A stretch of DNA of 36,911 nucleotides, taken from JANOYJ01 sp031373225. Lineage in GTDB: Bacteria; Pseudomonadota; Alphaproteobacteria; Rhizobiales; Rhizobiaceae. Positions 25,124 to 32,748 of this stretch are shown here, in pieces. Position 1 is the first letter of the stretch; every line of letters starts with the position of its first letter. The translations under genes and the position numbers were made by a program. The stretch covers positions 1 through 36,911 of the forward strand of contig JANMMM010000248.1 in assembly GCA_031373225.1 (NCBI GenBank), given 5' to 3'. A model generated the notes under the pieces. It saw only the letters and a list, made by a program, of their open reading frames with translations. It was not told the origin of the DNA and searched no databases.

Positions 25124-25274
25124 CCGGGGCCGCGCAGCGGAACCCGGAATCCAGAGATGGCATGCTGGCAAGCGGGCTGAAATGGGTGGTTTGGCTGGCT
25201 TGAGCCCGGTCTGCGCAGGAGCGAAACATTGCACTTCACCACTCTGGATTCCGGGTTCCGCTTCGCGGCCCCGG
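25124..25274. repeat. Extragenic palindrome with 33-bp arms
   Basis: Two 33-base arms (25124-25156 and 25242-25274) are inverted with a single mismatch (core ccggggccgcgcagcgg against ccggggccgcgaagcgg in reverse complement). An 85-base centre separates them. The element fills most of the 335-base gap between bioY and ppa, where I see no gene. It belongs to a cattccggg-type palindrome class widespread in alphaproteobacteria and shares no arm sequence with the other repeats here. Confidence 0.8.
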
Positions 25275-25338
25275 AAAGACGGATTTGGGTTGGCCACCGC
25301 CAAAGTGATTCCATTTGAACAGCCGATGCGCTCAAAAG

Positions 25339-25367
25339 CCGGGATGGTGCGCCATCCCGGGTTTTTT
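25339..25367. terminator. Bidirectional rho-independent terminator between bioY and ppa
   Basis: A perfect 9-bp stem ccgggatgg (25339-25347) / ccatcccgg (25352-25360) closes a tgcg loop. GTTTTTT follows on the plus strand. On the minus strand the stem is followed by CTTTTGAG, a weaker U-tract. It can end bioY transcripts and, from the other side, ppa transcripts. Confidence 0.88.
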
Positions 25368-25384
25368 CTGTCTGAGCTTGGGCG

Positions 25385-25921
25385 CTATTTCTTCTGCGCC
25401 TTGTACCTGTCAATCGCCTCGCGGATCAGCTTCTTGGCGTCCTCGGCGTTGCCCCAGCGCACGACCTTTACCCATTTGCCGGGCTCCAGATCCTTATAAT
25501 GCTCAAAAAAGTGCCGGATTTGCTCGCGGGTAATTTCCGGCACGTCGTTGATGTCTTTGACGTTCTCATAGCGGCGGGTCAGCTTGGTGGTCGGCACGGC
25601 GAGCACTTTCTCATCGCCCCCCGCCTCGTCCTCCATGATCAAAACACCAACCGGACGGCAGGCCATATAGGCGCCGGGAATGATTGCCCGCGTGTTGCAG
25701 ACGATCACATCGATTGGGTCGCCATCGTCGGAAAGCGTGCTCGGCACAAAGCCGTAATTGCCGGGATAGCGCATGCTCGTGTAGAGAAAGCGGTCAACGA
25801 ACAGCGCGCCAGCCTTCTTGTCCATCTCATATTTGATCGGCTCGCCGCCGATCGGCACTTCGATGATCACATTGATTTCGTCCGGCGGATTTTTCCCGGT
25901 TGGAATGGCGTCGATGTTCAT
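25385..25921 (-). CDS. ppa: Inorganic pyrophosphatase (family I)
   Basis: It hydrolyses pyrophosphate and so drives biosynthetic reactions. The 178-residue soluble protein shows all landmarks: INVIIEVPIGGEPIKYEMDK, then RYPGNYGFVPSTL and the metal-binding signature DDGDPIDVIV (D66, D68 and D71). RPVGVLIMEDEAGGDEKVLAVP and FFEHYKDLEPGKWVKV follow. Length is standard for the bacterial hexameric enzyme. It stands alone, with a terminator downstream. Confidence 0.97.
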   Translation of the reverse strand: MNIDAIPTGKNPPDEINVIIEVPIGGEPIKYEMDKKAGALFVDRFLYTSMRYPGNYGFVPSTLSDDGDPIDVIVCNTRAIIPGAYMACRPVGVLIMEDEAGGDEKVLAVPTTKLTRRYENVKDINDVPEITREQIRHFFEHYKDLEPGKWVKVVRWGNAEDAKKLIREAIDRYKAQKK

Positions 25922-26063
25922 CTGGGCGCTCCGCTTGATTGAATGTCAGACAAAAGACTTAAACACCTGTTTGACTGGGCGCAACAGGAAGAAGGTGGCA
26001 GTTATTGACGCTGCGCGGACGGGACACCATGTTACGCCACAACATTTTGGGAGAATTCATCCT

Positions 26064-26648
26064 ATGCGCCTGATATCGGCCGCTGCGGCCTTGGTCCTTG
26101 CCTTCGCTCCGGCAAGAGCGGAAAGCGTCTATACCAGCCCGAAACTCGACACGGAATGCACGCTTCTGGAGAAGTCCGACGATGGCGGCGGTTCGTGGAA
26201 GTGCAAGGGCTACAGGGACTACCCGGTCTGGTTTTCCGAAGGCGACGCGCGGCAGTCGATATTTTTCGGGCATCTCGGCGACTGGTATAAGGAGACAGCC
26301 TGGGAAAGCTTTGGCCCGTTCAACCACTATGGCGGCACGGTGGAATGGCTGATTGAGGATGGCAGACCCTATGCGGCAATCTCGCGGTTCTTCATTCAAA
26401 ATTCTGAAGAAGACCTCGCCAAAAATGAGGGCCAAACTTTGGTCATCTCAAAGGTCGGTCAGCCGGGGGTGGGCGAAGCCTGTGTGGCCGCCTATGTTGA
26501 TGCGCGCGCCAACAAGGAGCCGAACGCGCTGGCCCGCAATGTCGCCGCCGAGGTCGTGAAGGGGTTCAAATGCCGGCTTGACGAGCCTGTCTACCACGGT
26601 GTCGAAGGCCCCACCGCAGGGCCGCCATCCCGCGATTTCGGTCAATAG
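26064..26648 (+). CDS. Secreted protein of unknown function
   Basis: I do not recognise a family with confidence. The 194-residue product has a signal peptide (MRLISAAAALVLAFAPARA, then Glu). The mature part has four cysteines (in DTECTLL, SWKCKGY, GEACVAA and FKCRLD), which could form two disulfides. It is rich in aromatic residues (KGYRDYPVWFSEGD, HLGDWYKETAWESFGPFNHYGG). A short Pro/Gly tail ends it. GGGAG lies about 10 bases before ATG 26064. It converges on the GNAT gene 6 bases later. It probably acts in the periplasm. Confidence 0.78.
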   Translation: MRLISAAAALVLAFAPARAESVYTSPKLDTECTLLEKSDDGGGSWKCKGYRDYPVWFSEGDARQSIFFGHLGDWYKETAWESFGPFNHYGGTVEWLIEDGRPYAAISRFFIQNSEEDLAKNEGQTLVISKVGQPGVGEACVAAYVDARANKEPNALARNVAAEVVKGFKCRLDEPVYHGVEGPTAGPPSRDFGQ

Positions 26649-26654
26649 CGCCGG

Positions 26655-27161
26655 TCAGTTCCAGACGAAGGCGATTTTCTTCAGCACGCGGTTCTCAAAG
26701 CTCTCCGTGCCTTCGGCAATGTCGACGCCGCCCATGGCGCGGTAGAAGCCGAGCGCGTTGATATTCTCCTCCAGCGCCCAGACGACCGTGCCCTTCAGGC
26801 CGAAATTGGCGATGCGCGCGCGCGCGGCGGCAAACAGCTGCCCGCCAAAGCCGAGGCCCTGATATTCCGGCTTCACATATAGTTCGTAAATCTCGCCCTT
26901 CTGCGCCAGCTGGAGCGTCCGGTTGCGCCCGACTGTGGCATAGCCCGCCACCGTTCCGCCGACTTCGGCCACCAGCACGGCGTTCGAGCCTGAGATCGTC
27001 CGCTCCCACCAGTCCACGCCCCGTCGCGACACCATGTTGGCGAGCGACTTGTGTGGAATAATGCCGGCATAGGCATTTTCCCATGATTTTTCATGCACCT
27101 GCGCCACCGCGGCGGAATCGCGGCGGCTGGCGGGGCGGATGTCGAAAGTCAGCGTGGTCAT
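26655..27161 (-). CDS. GNAT family N-acetyltransferase
   Basis: This 168-residue protein has the Gcn5-related fold. DIRPASRRDSAAVAQVHEKSWENAYAGIIP is the beta1-alpha1-alpha2 region. EIYELYVKPEYQGLGFGGQLF contains the acetyl-CoA pyrophosphate loop Q101-G106, and WALEENINALGFYRAMGG is motif B. The substrate cannot be inferred. A TTAACCAT lies 7 bases upstream of the ATG (27168-27175), within the presumed leader; it may be chance. Confidence 0.9.
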   Translation of the reverse strand: MTTLTFDIRPASRRDSAAVAQVHEKSWENAYAGIIPHKSLANMVSRRGVDWWERTISGSNAVLVAEVGGTVAGYATVGRNRTLQLAQKGEIYELYVKPEYQGLGFGGQLFAAARARIANFGLKGTVVWALEENINALGFYRAMGGVDIAEGTESFENRVLKKIAFVWN

Positions 27162-27246
27162 AATTTGTTAACCATAGCCGACCTGCCCTGAATCGCAACA
27201 GGGAATAAGCAAAGCGGCGTGATTTAGTCCGGCGCGCCCTTCGCAT

Positions 27247-27888
27247 TCAGGCGGCGGCGATCCCGTCGAGCGCGGCCTGAACGGCTTGAAAATATGCGCC
27301 GACCTGACGGCCATCCACCAGCGCATGATGCACTTCAATGGTCATCGCCATTGAAAGCCGGCCGTTGCCATCCTCGACAAACTTGCCCCATGACACGCGC
27401 GGGATGCAGTCGTCCGGACCGGGCAGTGCGTTGTTGATCGAGGTGTAGTCGAGCCAGGGCATGCAGGAGAGATAGGCGAGATCATCGCGCTCCCCGGCAT
27501 TGGCATCAAGTCCCGCCTTGGCTTTCGCCGCCTCCATCAACGACAGACACCGGGTGTCAAAGGCCGCGAAGTCAGGCAGGAACGGCACATAGGCATAGTT
27601 GAAATTGCCGTTCGCCAGCGGCACGGTCATCGACAGCTCAACGCCGTCATACAGCGTCACCTCATCGCCGCGAAAGCGCATCAGCAGCTCCGGCACGGCA
27701 TGAATCCCCGCGCCGATGGCGTAGATGCAGGCGCGGTAGGGGGAGACGCCACGCGGCTTCAGCTCAGTCAGGAGCCGCGTCACATCGATGCGCGAAGTGA
27801 CGGCGTAATGCGGCTTTAAATAGGTGCGGAAAAAGCGGAACTGGTCCGCGCGCTGCCATGTGGAAAGGTCAACCGCGCGGCCCGTCAT
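27247..27888 (-). CDS. CatA-like chloramphenicol acetyltransferase-fold protein
   Basis: This is a 213-residue trimeric-CAT-type acyltransferase. The catalytic motif is HHALVDGRQVGAYF, with the general-base histidine at H188 and D192. The N-terminal signature STWQRADQFRFFRTYLKPHYAVTSRID and the central LSCMPWLDYTSINN also match the family. It starts 7 bases after the typA stop, so it is probably co-transcribed; a TTG at 27909 overlapping typA is an alternative. Whether it acetylates chloramphenicol or a native metabolite cannot be decided: chromosomal CatA-like proteins often have other substrates. Confidence 0.85.
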   Translation of the reverse strand: MTGRAVDLSTWQRADQFRFFRTYLKPHYAVTSRIDVTRLLTELKPRGVSPYRACIYAIGAGIHAVPELLMRFRGDEVTLYDGVELSMTVPLANGNFNYAYVPFLPDFAAFDTRCLSLMEAAKAKAGLDANAGERDDLAYLSCMPWLDYTSINNALPGPDDCIPRVSWGKFVEDGNGRLSMAMTIEVHHALVDGRQVGAYFQAVQAALDGIAAA

Positions 27889-27895
27889 GATATCT

Positions 27896-29725
27896 TCAGG
27901 CCACCGCAACCTTCGCCGACTTCTCCGAGCGCTTGCGCTCGTTCGGGTCGAGGAACATTTTGCGCAGACGGATGCATTTGGGCGTGACTTCCATCAGCTC
28001 GTCGTCCTGAATCCAAGCCAAAGCCCGCTCCAGCGTCATGCGGATCGGCGTGGTCAGGCGCACCGCCTCGTCCTTGCCGGCGGCGCGGATATTGGTGAGC
28101 TTCTTGCCCTTCAAGACATTCACTTCAAGGTCATTGTCGCGCGAATGGATGCCGATAATCATGCCCTGATATACTTTCTCGCCCGGCTCGATAATCTTCG
28201 GGCCGCGGTCCTCATGGTTCCACATCGCATAGGCGACCGCCTCGCCGGAATCATTGGAGATGAGCACGCCGTTGGTCCGGCCCGGAATGTCGCCCTTGTA
28301 AGGCTCATAGGCGTGGAACAGCCGGTTCATAATAGCGGTGCCGCGCGTGTCGGTGAGCAATTCCGACTGGTAGCCGATGAGACCGCGCGTCGGCGCATGG
28401 AACACCAGCCGCTGCCGGTCGCCGCCGGAGGGGCGCAGCTCGATCATCTCGGCTTTGCGCTCGTTCATCTTCTGCACGACAATGCCGGAATGGCCCTCAT
28501 CGACGTCGATGACGACTTCTTCGATTGGCTCCAGCAGGTCGCCGGTCGCCTCGTCCTTCTTGAACACGACGCGCGGGCGCGAGACGGCCATTTCAAAGCC
28601 TTCGCGGCGCATGGTTTCGATGAGAACGGCGAGCTGCAATTCGCCGCGCCCCGACACAAAGAACGAATCTTTCTCGGCGGATTCCTCGATCTTCAGCGCC
28701 ACATTGCCCTCAGCCTCGCGCAGCAGCCGGTCGCGGATGACGCGGCTGGTGACCTTGTCCCCTTCGGTGCCGGCGAGCGGCGAATCATTGACGATGAAGG
28801 TCATGGTCACGGTCGGCGGATCAATCGGCTGCGCCTTCATCGGCTCGGTGACTTCCATGGCGCAATAGGTGTCGGCGACAGTGCCCTGTGACAGGCCCGC
28901 AATCGCGACGATGTCGCCCGCCACGCCCTCGTCAATCGGCTGCCGCTCAATGCCCCGGAACGCGAGGATTTTCGACACACGTCCCTGTTCGATCAGCTTG
29001 CCGTCCTGCCCGATCACCTTGAACTGCTGCGTCGGCTTGATCGAGCCGGAGAAAATCCGCCCGGTGATAATGCGGCCGAGGAACGGGTTGGCTTCCAGGA
29101 TCGTGCCGATCATGCGGAACGCGCCGGGTTCCACTTTCGGCTCCGGCACATGCTTGACCACAAGCTCAAACAGCGCCTTCATGCCCTCATCCGACGGACC
29201 ATCCGGCTCATTGGCCATCCAGCCATTGCGGCCTGATCCATAAAGGATCGGAAAATCGAGCTGGTCGTCGGTGGCGTCGAGCGCGGCGAACAGGTCAAAC
29301 ACTTCATTGACCACCTCGGTGATCCGCGCATCCGGCCGGTCCACCTTGTTGATCGCCACGATGGGACGCAGGCCGACTTTCAGCGCCTTGCCGACGACAA
29401 ACTTCGTCTGCGGCATCGGACCTTCGGCGGCGTCGACCAGAACGATCACGCCGTCCACCATGGACAGAATGCGCTCCACCTCGCCGCCGAAATCGGCATG
29501 GCCGGGTGTGTCCACGATGTTGATGCGCACATCTTTCCAGACGACGGAGGTGGCCTTCGCCAGAATCGTGATGCCGCGCTCTTTTTCCAGCTCGTTCGAA
29601 TCCATGACGCGCTCGACGACGCGCTGATTGTCACGGAACGCGCCGGACTGCTGCAGCAGCTTGTCCACCAAAGTGGTTTTGCCATGGTCAACGTGCGCGA
29701 TGATCGCGATATTGCGGAGTTTCAT
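27896..29725 (-). CDS. typA: Translational GTPase TypA/BipA
   Basis: This ribosome-binding GTPase acts in 50S maturation and stress-dependent translation. The 609-residue protein has G1 AHVDHGKTTLVDKLL (10-24), G2 RGITI, G3 DTPGHADFGGEVER and G4 NKVDR. Domain II, an EF-G-like domain (AFRGIERQPIDEGVAGDIVAI), and the TypA-specific C-terminal domain (RAAGKDEAVRLTTPIRMTLERALAWIQDDELMEVTP, then LRKMFLDPNERKR) follow. ATG 29725 is used rather than an upstream in-frame start at 29758, because the fold starts KLRNIAIIAH. The CatA-like gene follows at once. Confidence 0.97.
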   Translation of the reverse strand: MKLRNIAIIAHVDHGKTTLVDKLLQQSGAFRDNQRVVERVMDSNELEKERGITILAKATSVVWKDVRINIVDTPGHADFGGEVERILSMVDGVIVLVDAAEGPMPQTKFVVGKALKVGLRPIVAINKVDRPDARITEVVNEVFDLFAALDATDDQLDFPILYGSGRNGWMANEPDGPSDEGMKALFELVVKHVPEPKVEPGAFRMIGTILEANPFLGRIITGRIFSGSIKPTQQFKVIGQDGKLIEQGRVSKILAFRGIERQPIDEGVAGDIVAIAGLSQGTVADTYCAMEVTEPMKAQPIDPPTVTMTFIVNDSPLAGTEGDKVTSRVIRDRLLREAEGNVALKIEESAEKDSFFVSGRGELQLAVLIETMRREGFEMAVSRPRVVFKKDEATGDLLEPIEEVVIDVDEGHSGIVVQKMNERKAEMIELRPSGGDRQRLVFHAPTRGLIGYQSELLTDTRGTAIMNRLFHAYEPYKGDIPGRTNGVLISNDSGEAVAYAMWNHEDRGPKIIEPGEKVYQGMIIGIHSRDNDLEVNVLKGKKLTNIRAAGKDEAVRLTTPIRMTLERALAWIQDDELMEVTPKCIRLRKMFLDPNERKRSEKSAKVAVA

Positions 29726-29848
29726 AAAGTTTACTCGGGATGTGGGCGCGGGCGGCATGGCCGGCGCGTTGTCAGTTGCGCGGGCGTATACAGGAGATTT
29801 GTGACAGAAGGAAGGGGGAGTGGAATAATGCGCCCCGCGTGCGATATG

Positions 29849-30895
29849 CTATTCCTGCATGCCATTAATGATCAGCGGTAGTGCATAAAATGTGTGCCAA
29901 TCCTCCCCGACCATGCAAATGCCTTGCTTCGTTCCGCGCTTTGGCTTTTTCTCAGCGCAAACAAAATTCTTCGGCTTCTTGTCTTGAACACAATCTTCGC
30001 CAAGGCTGGGCGGGCCGGTGATGAACCATTTGCCATTGTAGACAGAGAGCTGTCTCGGCATGATGAGGTCCTTACCGAAAATGGCGCCTTTCATCCCCTC
30101 TAAGTCTTGGGGCAAGTCAAGCCAAATGCCCAGAACCATCCTGCGGCAGCCATCATTGTCTTTGTCAGATGTGCACAGGAATCCATCCCGCACGAGTGAT
30201 GCGCGCGCCTCTTTCCAAGAAAGACGGTCTTGCGACGCATCGATAAAATTTTGAAACTCAGGTTCAGTTGCTTGGTCGCGCTTCAATGGGTCCTGCGCGC
30301 AAACGGCCTCTCCGTCGAGGAGCCGGTGCTCAGTCATTGTCCGGAAAGCAGCCCGCGCCGGATTAGCGGCGTTCTGTCCAAATGCGCCGAAATAGCAGAC
30401 GCGTTTGTCGTCATTGGCGGCTTTTGGCGTCAAGTTTCGGCACATATCGACGAATGGTTGAAGCCGCTCTTTCATCCCCTCCTTCAGTTTTTGGTTTTGC
30501 CTATTTTGTTGAATTTTCCGCATTTGCATTTCAGCTTTTGTGTCTTCAGAATTGTCGTAGCCGGAAGCTCCGCTTGAAGCTTCCAGATATTTGAACAAGG
30601 GCGCAAAGGCCTTGTCGAGCATCATTGACTGAAGCTTCGACCGGCAATCTGACAGGTCGGCATTCACTTCGACCGGTGCGCCCATGTTTTCGAGAGACCA
30701 TTGCTTTTGAGTGCTCTTGTGGTCGATGACAACCAGTGTCTCGCAGGAAAGCTGTGTCAGTCTGGTCAGATCGCTGAGATACATGGAGGGGGATTCAGCT
30801 CCTTTTTCTTCAGCTTTGGCTGGCAGGGCTGTAATGCACCATAAAAAAATCAAGGACGAAATCGAGGAAGCCCAGCACCTGACTGCAAACTCCAT
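29849..30895 (-). CDS. Cys-rich secreted protein of unknown function
   Basis: I do not recognise this family. From ATG 30895 (with GGAGGAG 10 bases upstream) the 348-residue product begins with a signal-peptide-like stretch ending near ALPAKA. The mature part holds ten cysteines, enough for five disulfides. A Gln/Lys-rich, possibly coiled segment lies at about 125-155 (MRKIQQNRQNQKLKEGMKER). The C-terminus has paired Cys motifs (EDCVQDKKPKNFVCAEKK and KQGICMVGEDWHTFYALPLI). Base composition is AT-richer than neighbours, which hints at lateral acquisition. A periplasmic or surface location is likely. Confidence 0.75.
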   Translation of the reverse strand: MEFAVRCWASSISSLIFLWCITALPAKAEEKGAESPSMYLSDLTRLTQLSCETLVVIDHKSTQKQWSLENMGAPVEVNADLSDCRSKLQSMMLDKAFAPLFKYLEASSGASGYDNSEDTKAEMQMRKIQQNRQNQKLKEGMKERLQPFVDMCRNLTPKAANDDKRVCYFGAFGQNAANPARAAFRTMTEHRLLDGEAVCAQDPLKRDQATEPEFQNFIDASQDRLSWKEARASLVRDGFLCTSDKDNDGCRRMVLGIWLDLPQDLEGMKGAIFGKDLIMPRQLSVYNGKWFITGPPSLGEDCVQDKKPKNFVCAEKKPKRGTKQGICMVGEDWHTFYALPLIINGMQE

Positions 30896-31046
30896 TGCGT
30901 AGAATCTCCTCCACTGCCCAGCTGCGATAGTGTGAGAAAGCAAGTCAAAATTGTGGCTCGTTCCGACCTCGCGAATGCCGCATGAAGCAGAGATAATGCC
31001 AGTTTTCTGGCACGCGCATAGACAACGCCAAGCTCAATCAGATTAA

Positions 31047-31108
31047 GATCAATCGATTGACGCTAATTGGGTTTTGACGAAAATAGGATCAATCGATTGA
31101 TCCTATTT
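31047..31108. promoter_or_regulatory. Paired ATCAATCGATTGAT-type palindromes
   Basis: Site 1 contains the perfect 12-bp palindrome TCAATCGATTGA (31049-31060). Site 2 (31081-31108) is a perfect 28-bp palindrome centred on the same ATCAATCGATTGAT core. Their centres are 40 bases apart, near four helical turns, so dimers could bind on one face of the DNA. The sites lie upstream of the minus-strand gene at 29849-30895. Two weaker relatives lie upstream of the DUF1127 gene at 15.8 kb. The regulator is not identified. Confidence 0.6.
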
Positions 31109-31486
31109 GACTGTTGACGGCATTTTCCACAGCCGCACTCCACCCCGCATTTTTGTAATACCGGCCGTTATGGGCGCAGCTCATAATGGGGGATTGAACG
31201 CAACGCTTTGAAAAATAATTTCATTCAATATCAAAGCTTTGATCGAAAAGCGCGACACATTTTATCCAATGGTCCGCGCCTTACCTCATACTGGCCGCGC
31301 TGCTCTCATTGGGAGCGGGTGATCAACCGGCATTCGGGGGAGCGGGCGGCCTATGGCAGCCGGATGTGGTTATTCCGGCGGGCGGAGTCCCTCAGCCATG
31401 TCCCTCCTGGCCTTCGCGCGCTTTTACCGAAAGCGCCCCATGCGCCAGCCCGGGCAAAAAGCCGTGCCATTCTTCATGCTAAGAAG

Positions 31487-31541
31487 GGGCGTGTGGCGAG
31501 CCACACTCTCAATCAGTTCCATACGGCAGGACCACACGCCC
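31487..31541. other. Alternative hairpins (possible RNA switch or structured RNA)
   Basis: The arm gggcgtgtgg (31487-31496) pairs perfectly with ccacacgccc (31532-31541) over a 35-base centre. Its second part, gtgtgg (31491-31496), can instead pair with ccacac (31501-31506) around cgag. The two foldings exclude each other, as in attenuators. Strand and function are unknown; no adjacent T-tract was seen. Confidence 0.35.
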
Positions 31542-31672
31542 TGTACGTCCCTTTTAAATTCAATGGCCAGACCGGAAACGGGGCGTGGCAATGGAGGAGG
31601 TTGCCCGTGTGCAAGGATAAATGTCAGCCGCCGCGCCGGACAATAGCCTCTCCGCCGCGGCGCTTGATGAAT

Positions 31673-32545
31673 TTATTCCAGCCCCCAGGCGGTCACCTTG
31701 TTGTCCATCATCTGCGGCACAATCGCGGTCTTGCCGTCGTCGGAGACTTCAAGGTCGGCGCTGCCGGCGTTAAGGTCGGCGAGCTTTTCAGACGATCCGT
31801 CTTCCTTAACGCGGAAGAGCGCGCCGGCCATAAAGTCCGTCACAAGGAACGTGCCGTCCGCGCCGCGCTCGAGGCCGTCGAGATTGCCAATGCCCGCGCC
31901 GCTGCCGAGATTGGCGAGTTCTTTGGTGGCGAGGTCGATGGTGAAGAGATTGCCGGCGACCTTGGTCGAGCCGTCATCCTGCATTTCCTTGCCCCAGCCG
32001 GCGACGATCAGCTTGCCGCCTTCGACGCGCATCCCGTTCGGGTGCATCAGATCGTCCTTCTCATACCACACGGACATCTTGCCGTCTTTGAGCTGCCAGA
32101 TTTTGCGCTTGGCGATGTCGGAGACATAGACGTTGCCTGCCTCGTCGACAGCGGTGTCATTGAGGAACACCGCGCCCTCGGCCGGATACGTGGCGGTGAT
32201 CTTGCCGACCGCCGGGTCGATTTCAATCAGCTGGTCAATGTCGGAGACATAGAGCTTGCCGCCGCCCATCACCATGCCCTTCGGCGCGTTCATGCCCTCG
32301 ATCCATTTGAGCATGGTCATTTTGCCGTCGGCGGAGACTTTGGAAATGAAACCGTTGCCGTCCTTGTCCGTCGGTGCGCCGTTGACATTGGAGACATAAT
32401 AGCCGCCCGCGCCGTCGGCATAGACGCTCTCAGGATTCATGAACCCGTCGAGCGACCACAGCTCCTTCGGCGCTGCGCTGGCGCCAACACAGGCGGCGGA
32501 GGTCAGGGCGGCGGCGAGAGAAAGTTTCAAAGCGGCAAATTTCAT
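31673..32545 (-). CDS. Periplasmic SMP-30/gluconolactonase-like beta-propeller protein
   Basis: The 290-residue product has a signal peptide (MKFAALKLSLAAALTSAACVGASA). Repeated blade motifs follow: ESVYADGAGGYYVSNVNG, KGMVMGGGKLYVSDID, NDTAVDEAGNVYVSDIAK and LDGLERGADGTFLVTDF. This is the SMP-30/NHL-like propeller fold. Enzymatic lactonase residues cannot be confirmed, so binding or scaffold roles are equally possible. It is divergent from the glutathione transferase gene. Confidence 0.85.
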   Translation of the reverse strand: MKFAALKLSLAAALTSAACVGASAAPKELWSLDGFMNPESVYADGAGGYYVSNVNGAPTDKDGNGFISKVSADGKMTMLKWIEGMNAPKGMVMGGGKLYVSDIDQLIEIDPAVGKITATYPAEGAVFLNDTAVDEAGNVYVSDIAKRKIWQLKDGKMSVWYEKDDLMHPNGMRVEGGKLIVAGWGKEMQDDGSTKVAGNLFTIDLATKELANLGSGAGIGNLDGLERGADGTFLVTDFMAGALFRVKEDGSSEKLADLNAGSADLEVSDDGKTAIVPQMMDNKVTAWGLE

Positions 32546-32748
32546 TCCAAGTCTCCACGAGATTTCAGGCTGGCCGGCAAACGGACTTTGCGGGCTGGAT
32601 TCTACAATCCAGAATTTATCGCCTCTTGCAAGTGCCGGATGTGCGATGAGCGGCAGATAGTGAACAGCGCGTCACAGCTTCGTTGATTGTAATGCCTCTT
32701 GGCATCCCCTATTTACCCGAAGCCGCCCAAAGCCCAGAAAGAATTTGC
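32546..32748. promoter_or_regulatory. Divergent promoter region with a 7-bp-arm inverted repeat
   Basis: This 203-base gap must hold the promoters of the SMP-30-like gene (minus) and the glutathione transferase gene (plus). It contains ctggatt-ctac-aatccag (32595-32612), a perfect inverted repeat about 50 bases upstream of the SMP-30-like start. An operator or a leader hairpin are both possible. I assigned no -35/-10 pairs. Confidence 0.35.

Larger units (their letters stand above)
30896..31672. other. 777-base gene-free region with palindromes and hairpins
   Basis: No convincing coding frame was found; plus-strand open frames here continue into the shadow of the SMP-30-like gene. Structure is dense instead. 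There is a tgccag-tttt-ctggca hairpin (30997-31012), two ATCGATTGA palindromes (31047-31108), and a perfect ATCAAAGCTTTGAT palindrome (31230-31243). A gcgcttt/aaagcgc stem (31418-31436) and competing stems in 31487-31541 follow. It may hold the promoter of the Cys-rich protein gene (minus strand) and an unidentified structured RNA. I could not match it to tmRNA, RNase P RNA, SRP RNA or 6S RNA. Confidence 0.5.

Noticed and set aside
27168..27175. Second TTAACCAT upstream of the GNAT gene
   Set aside because: It lies 7 bases before the start codon, inside the expected leader, where a CtrA activator site would be misplaced; one 8-mer is weak evidence.
31230..31541. Structured region taken as a candidate for tmRNA, RNase P RNA, SRP RNA or 6S RNA
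   Set aside because: None of the conserved sequence hallmarks of these RNAs could be found on either strand.
31398..31646. Possible small protein within the 31.2-31.67 kb region (plus strand)
   Set aside because: Composition is Arg/Ser-rich without a fold pattern, no ribosome-binding site precedes it, and the strong hairpins favour a non-coding reading.
31208..32686. Plus-strand open frame of 492 codons covering the gene-free region and the SMP-30-like gene
   Set aside because: Most of it is the antisense shadow of the SMP-30-like gene. The part in 31208-31672 has no start with a ribosome-binding site and no recognisable motif.
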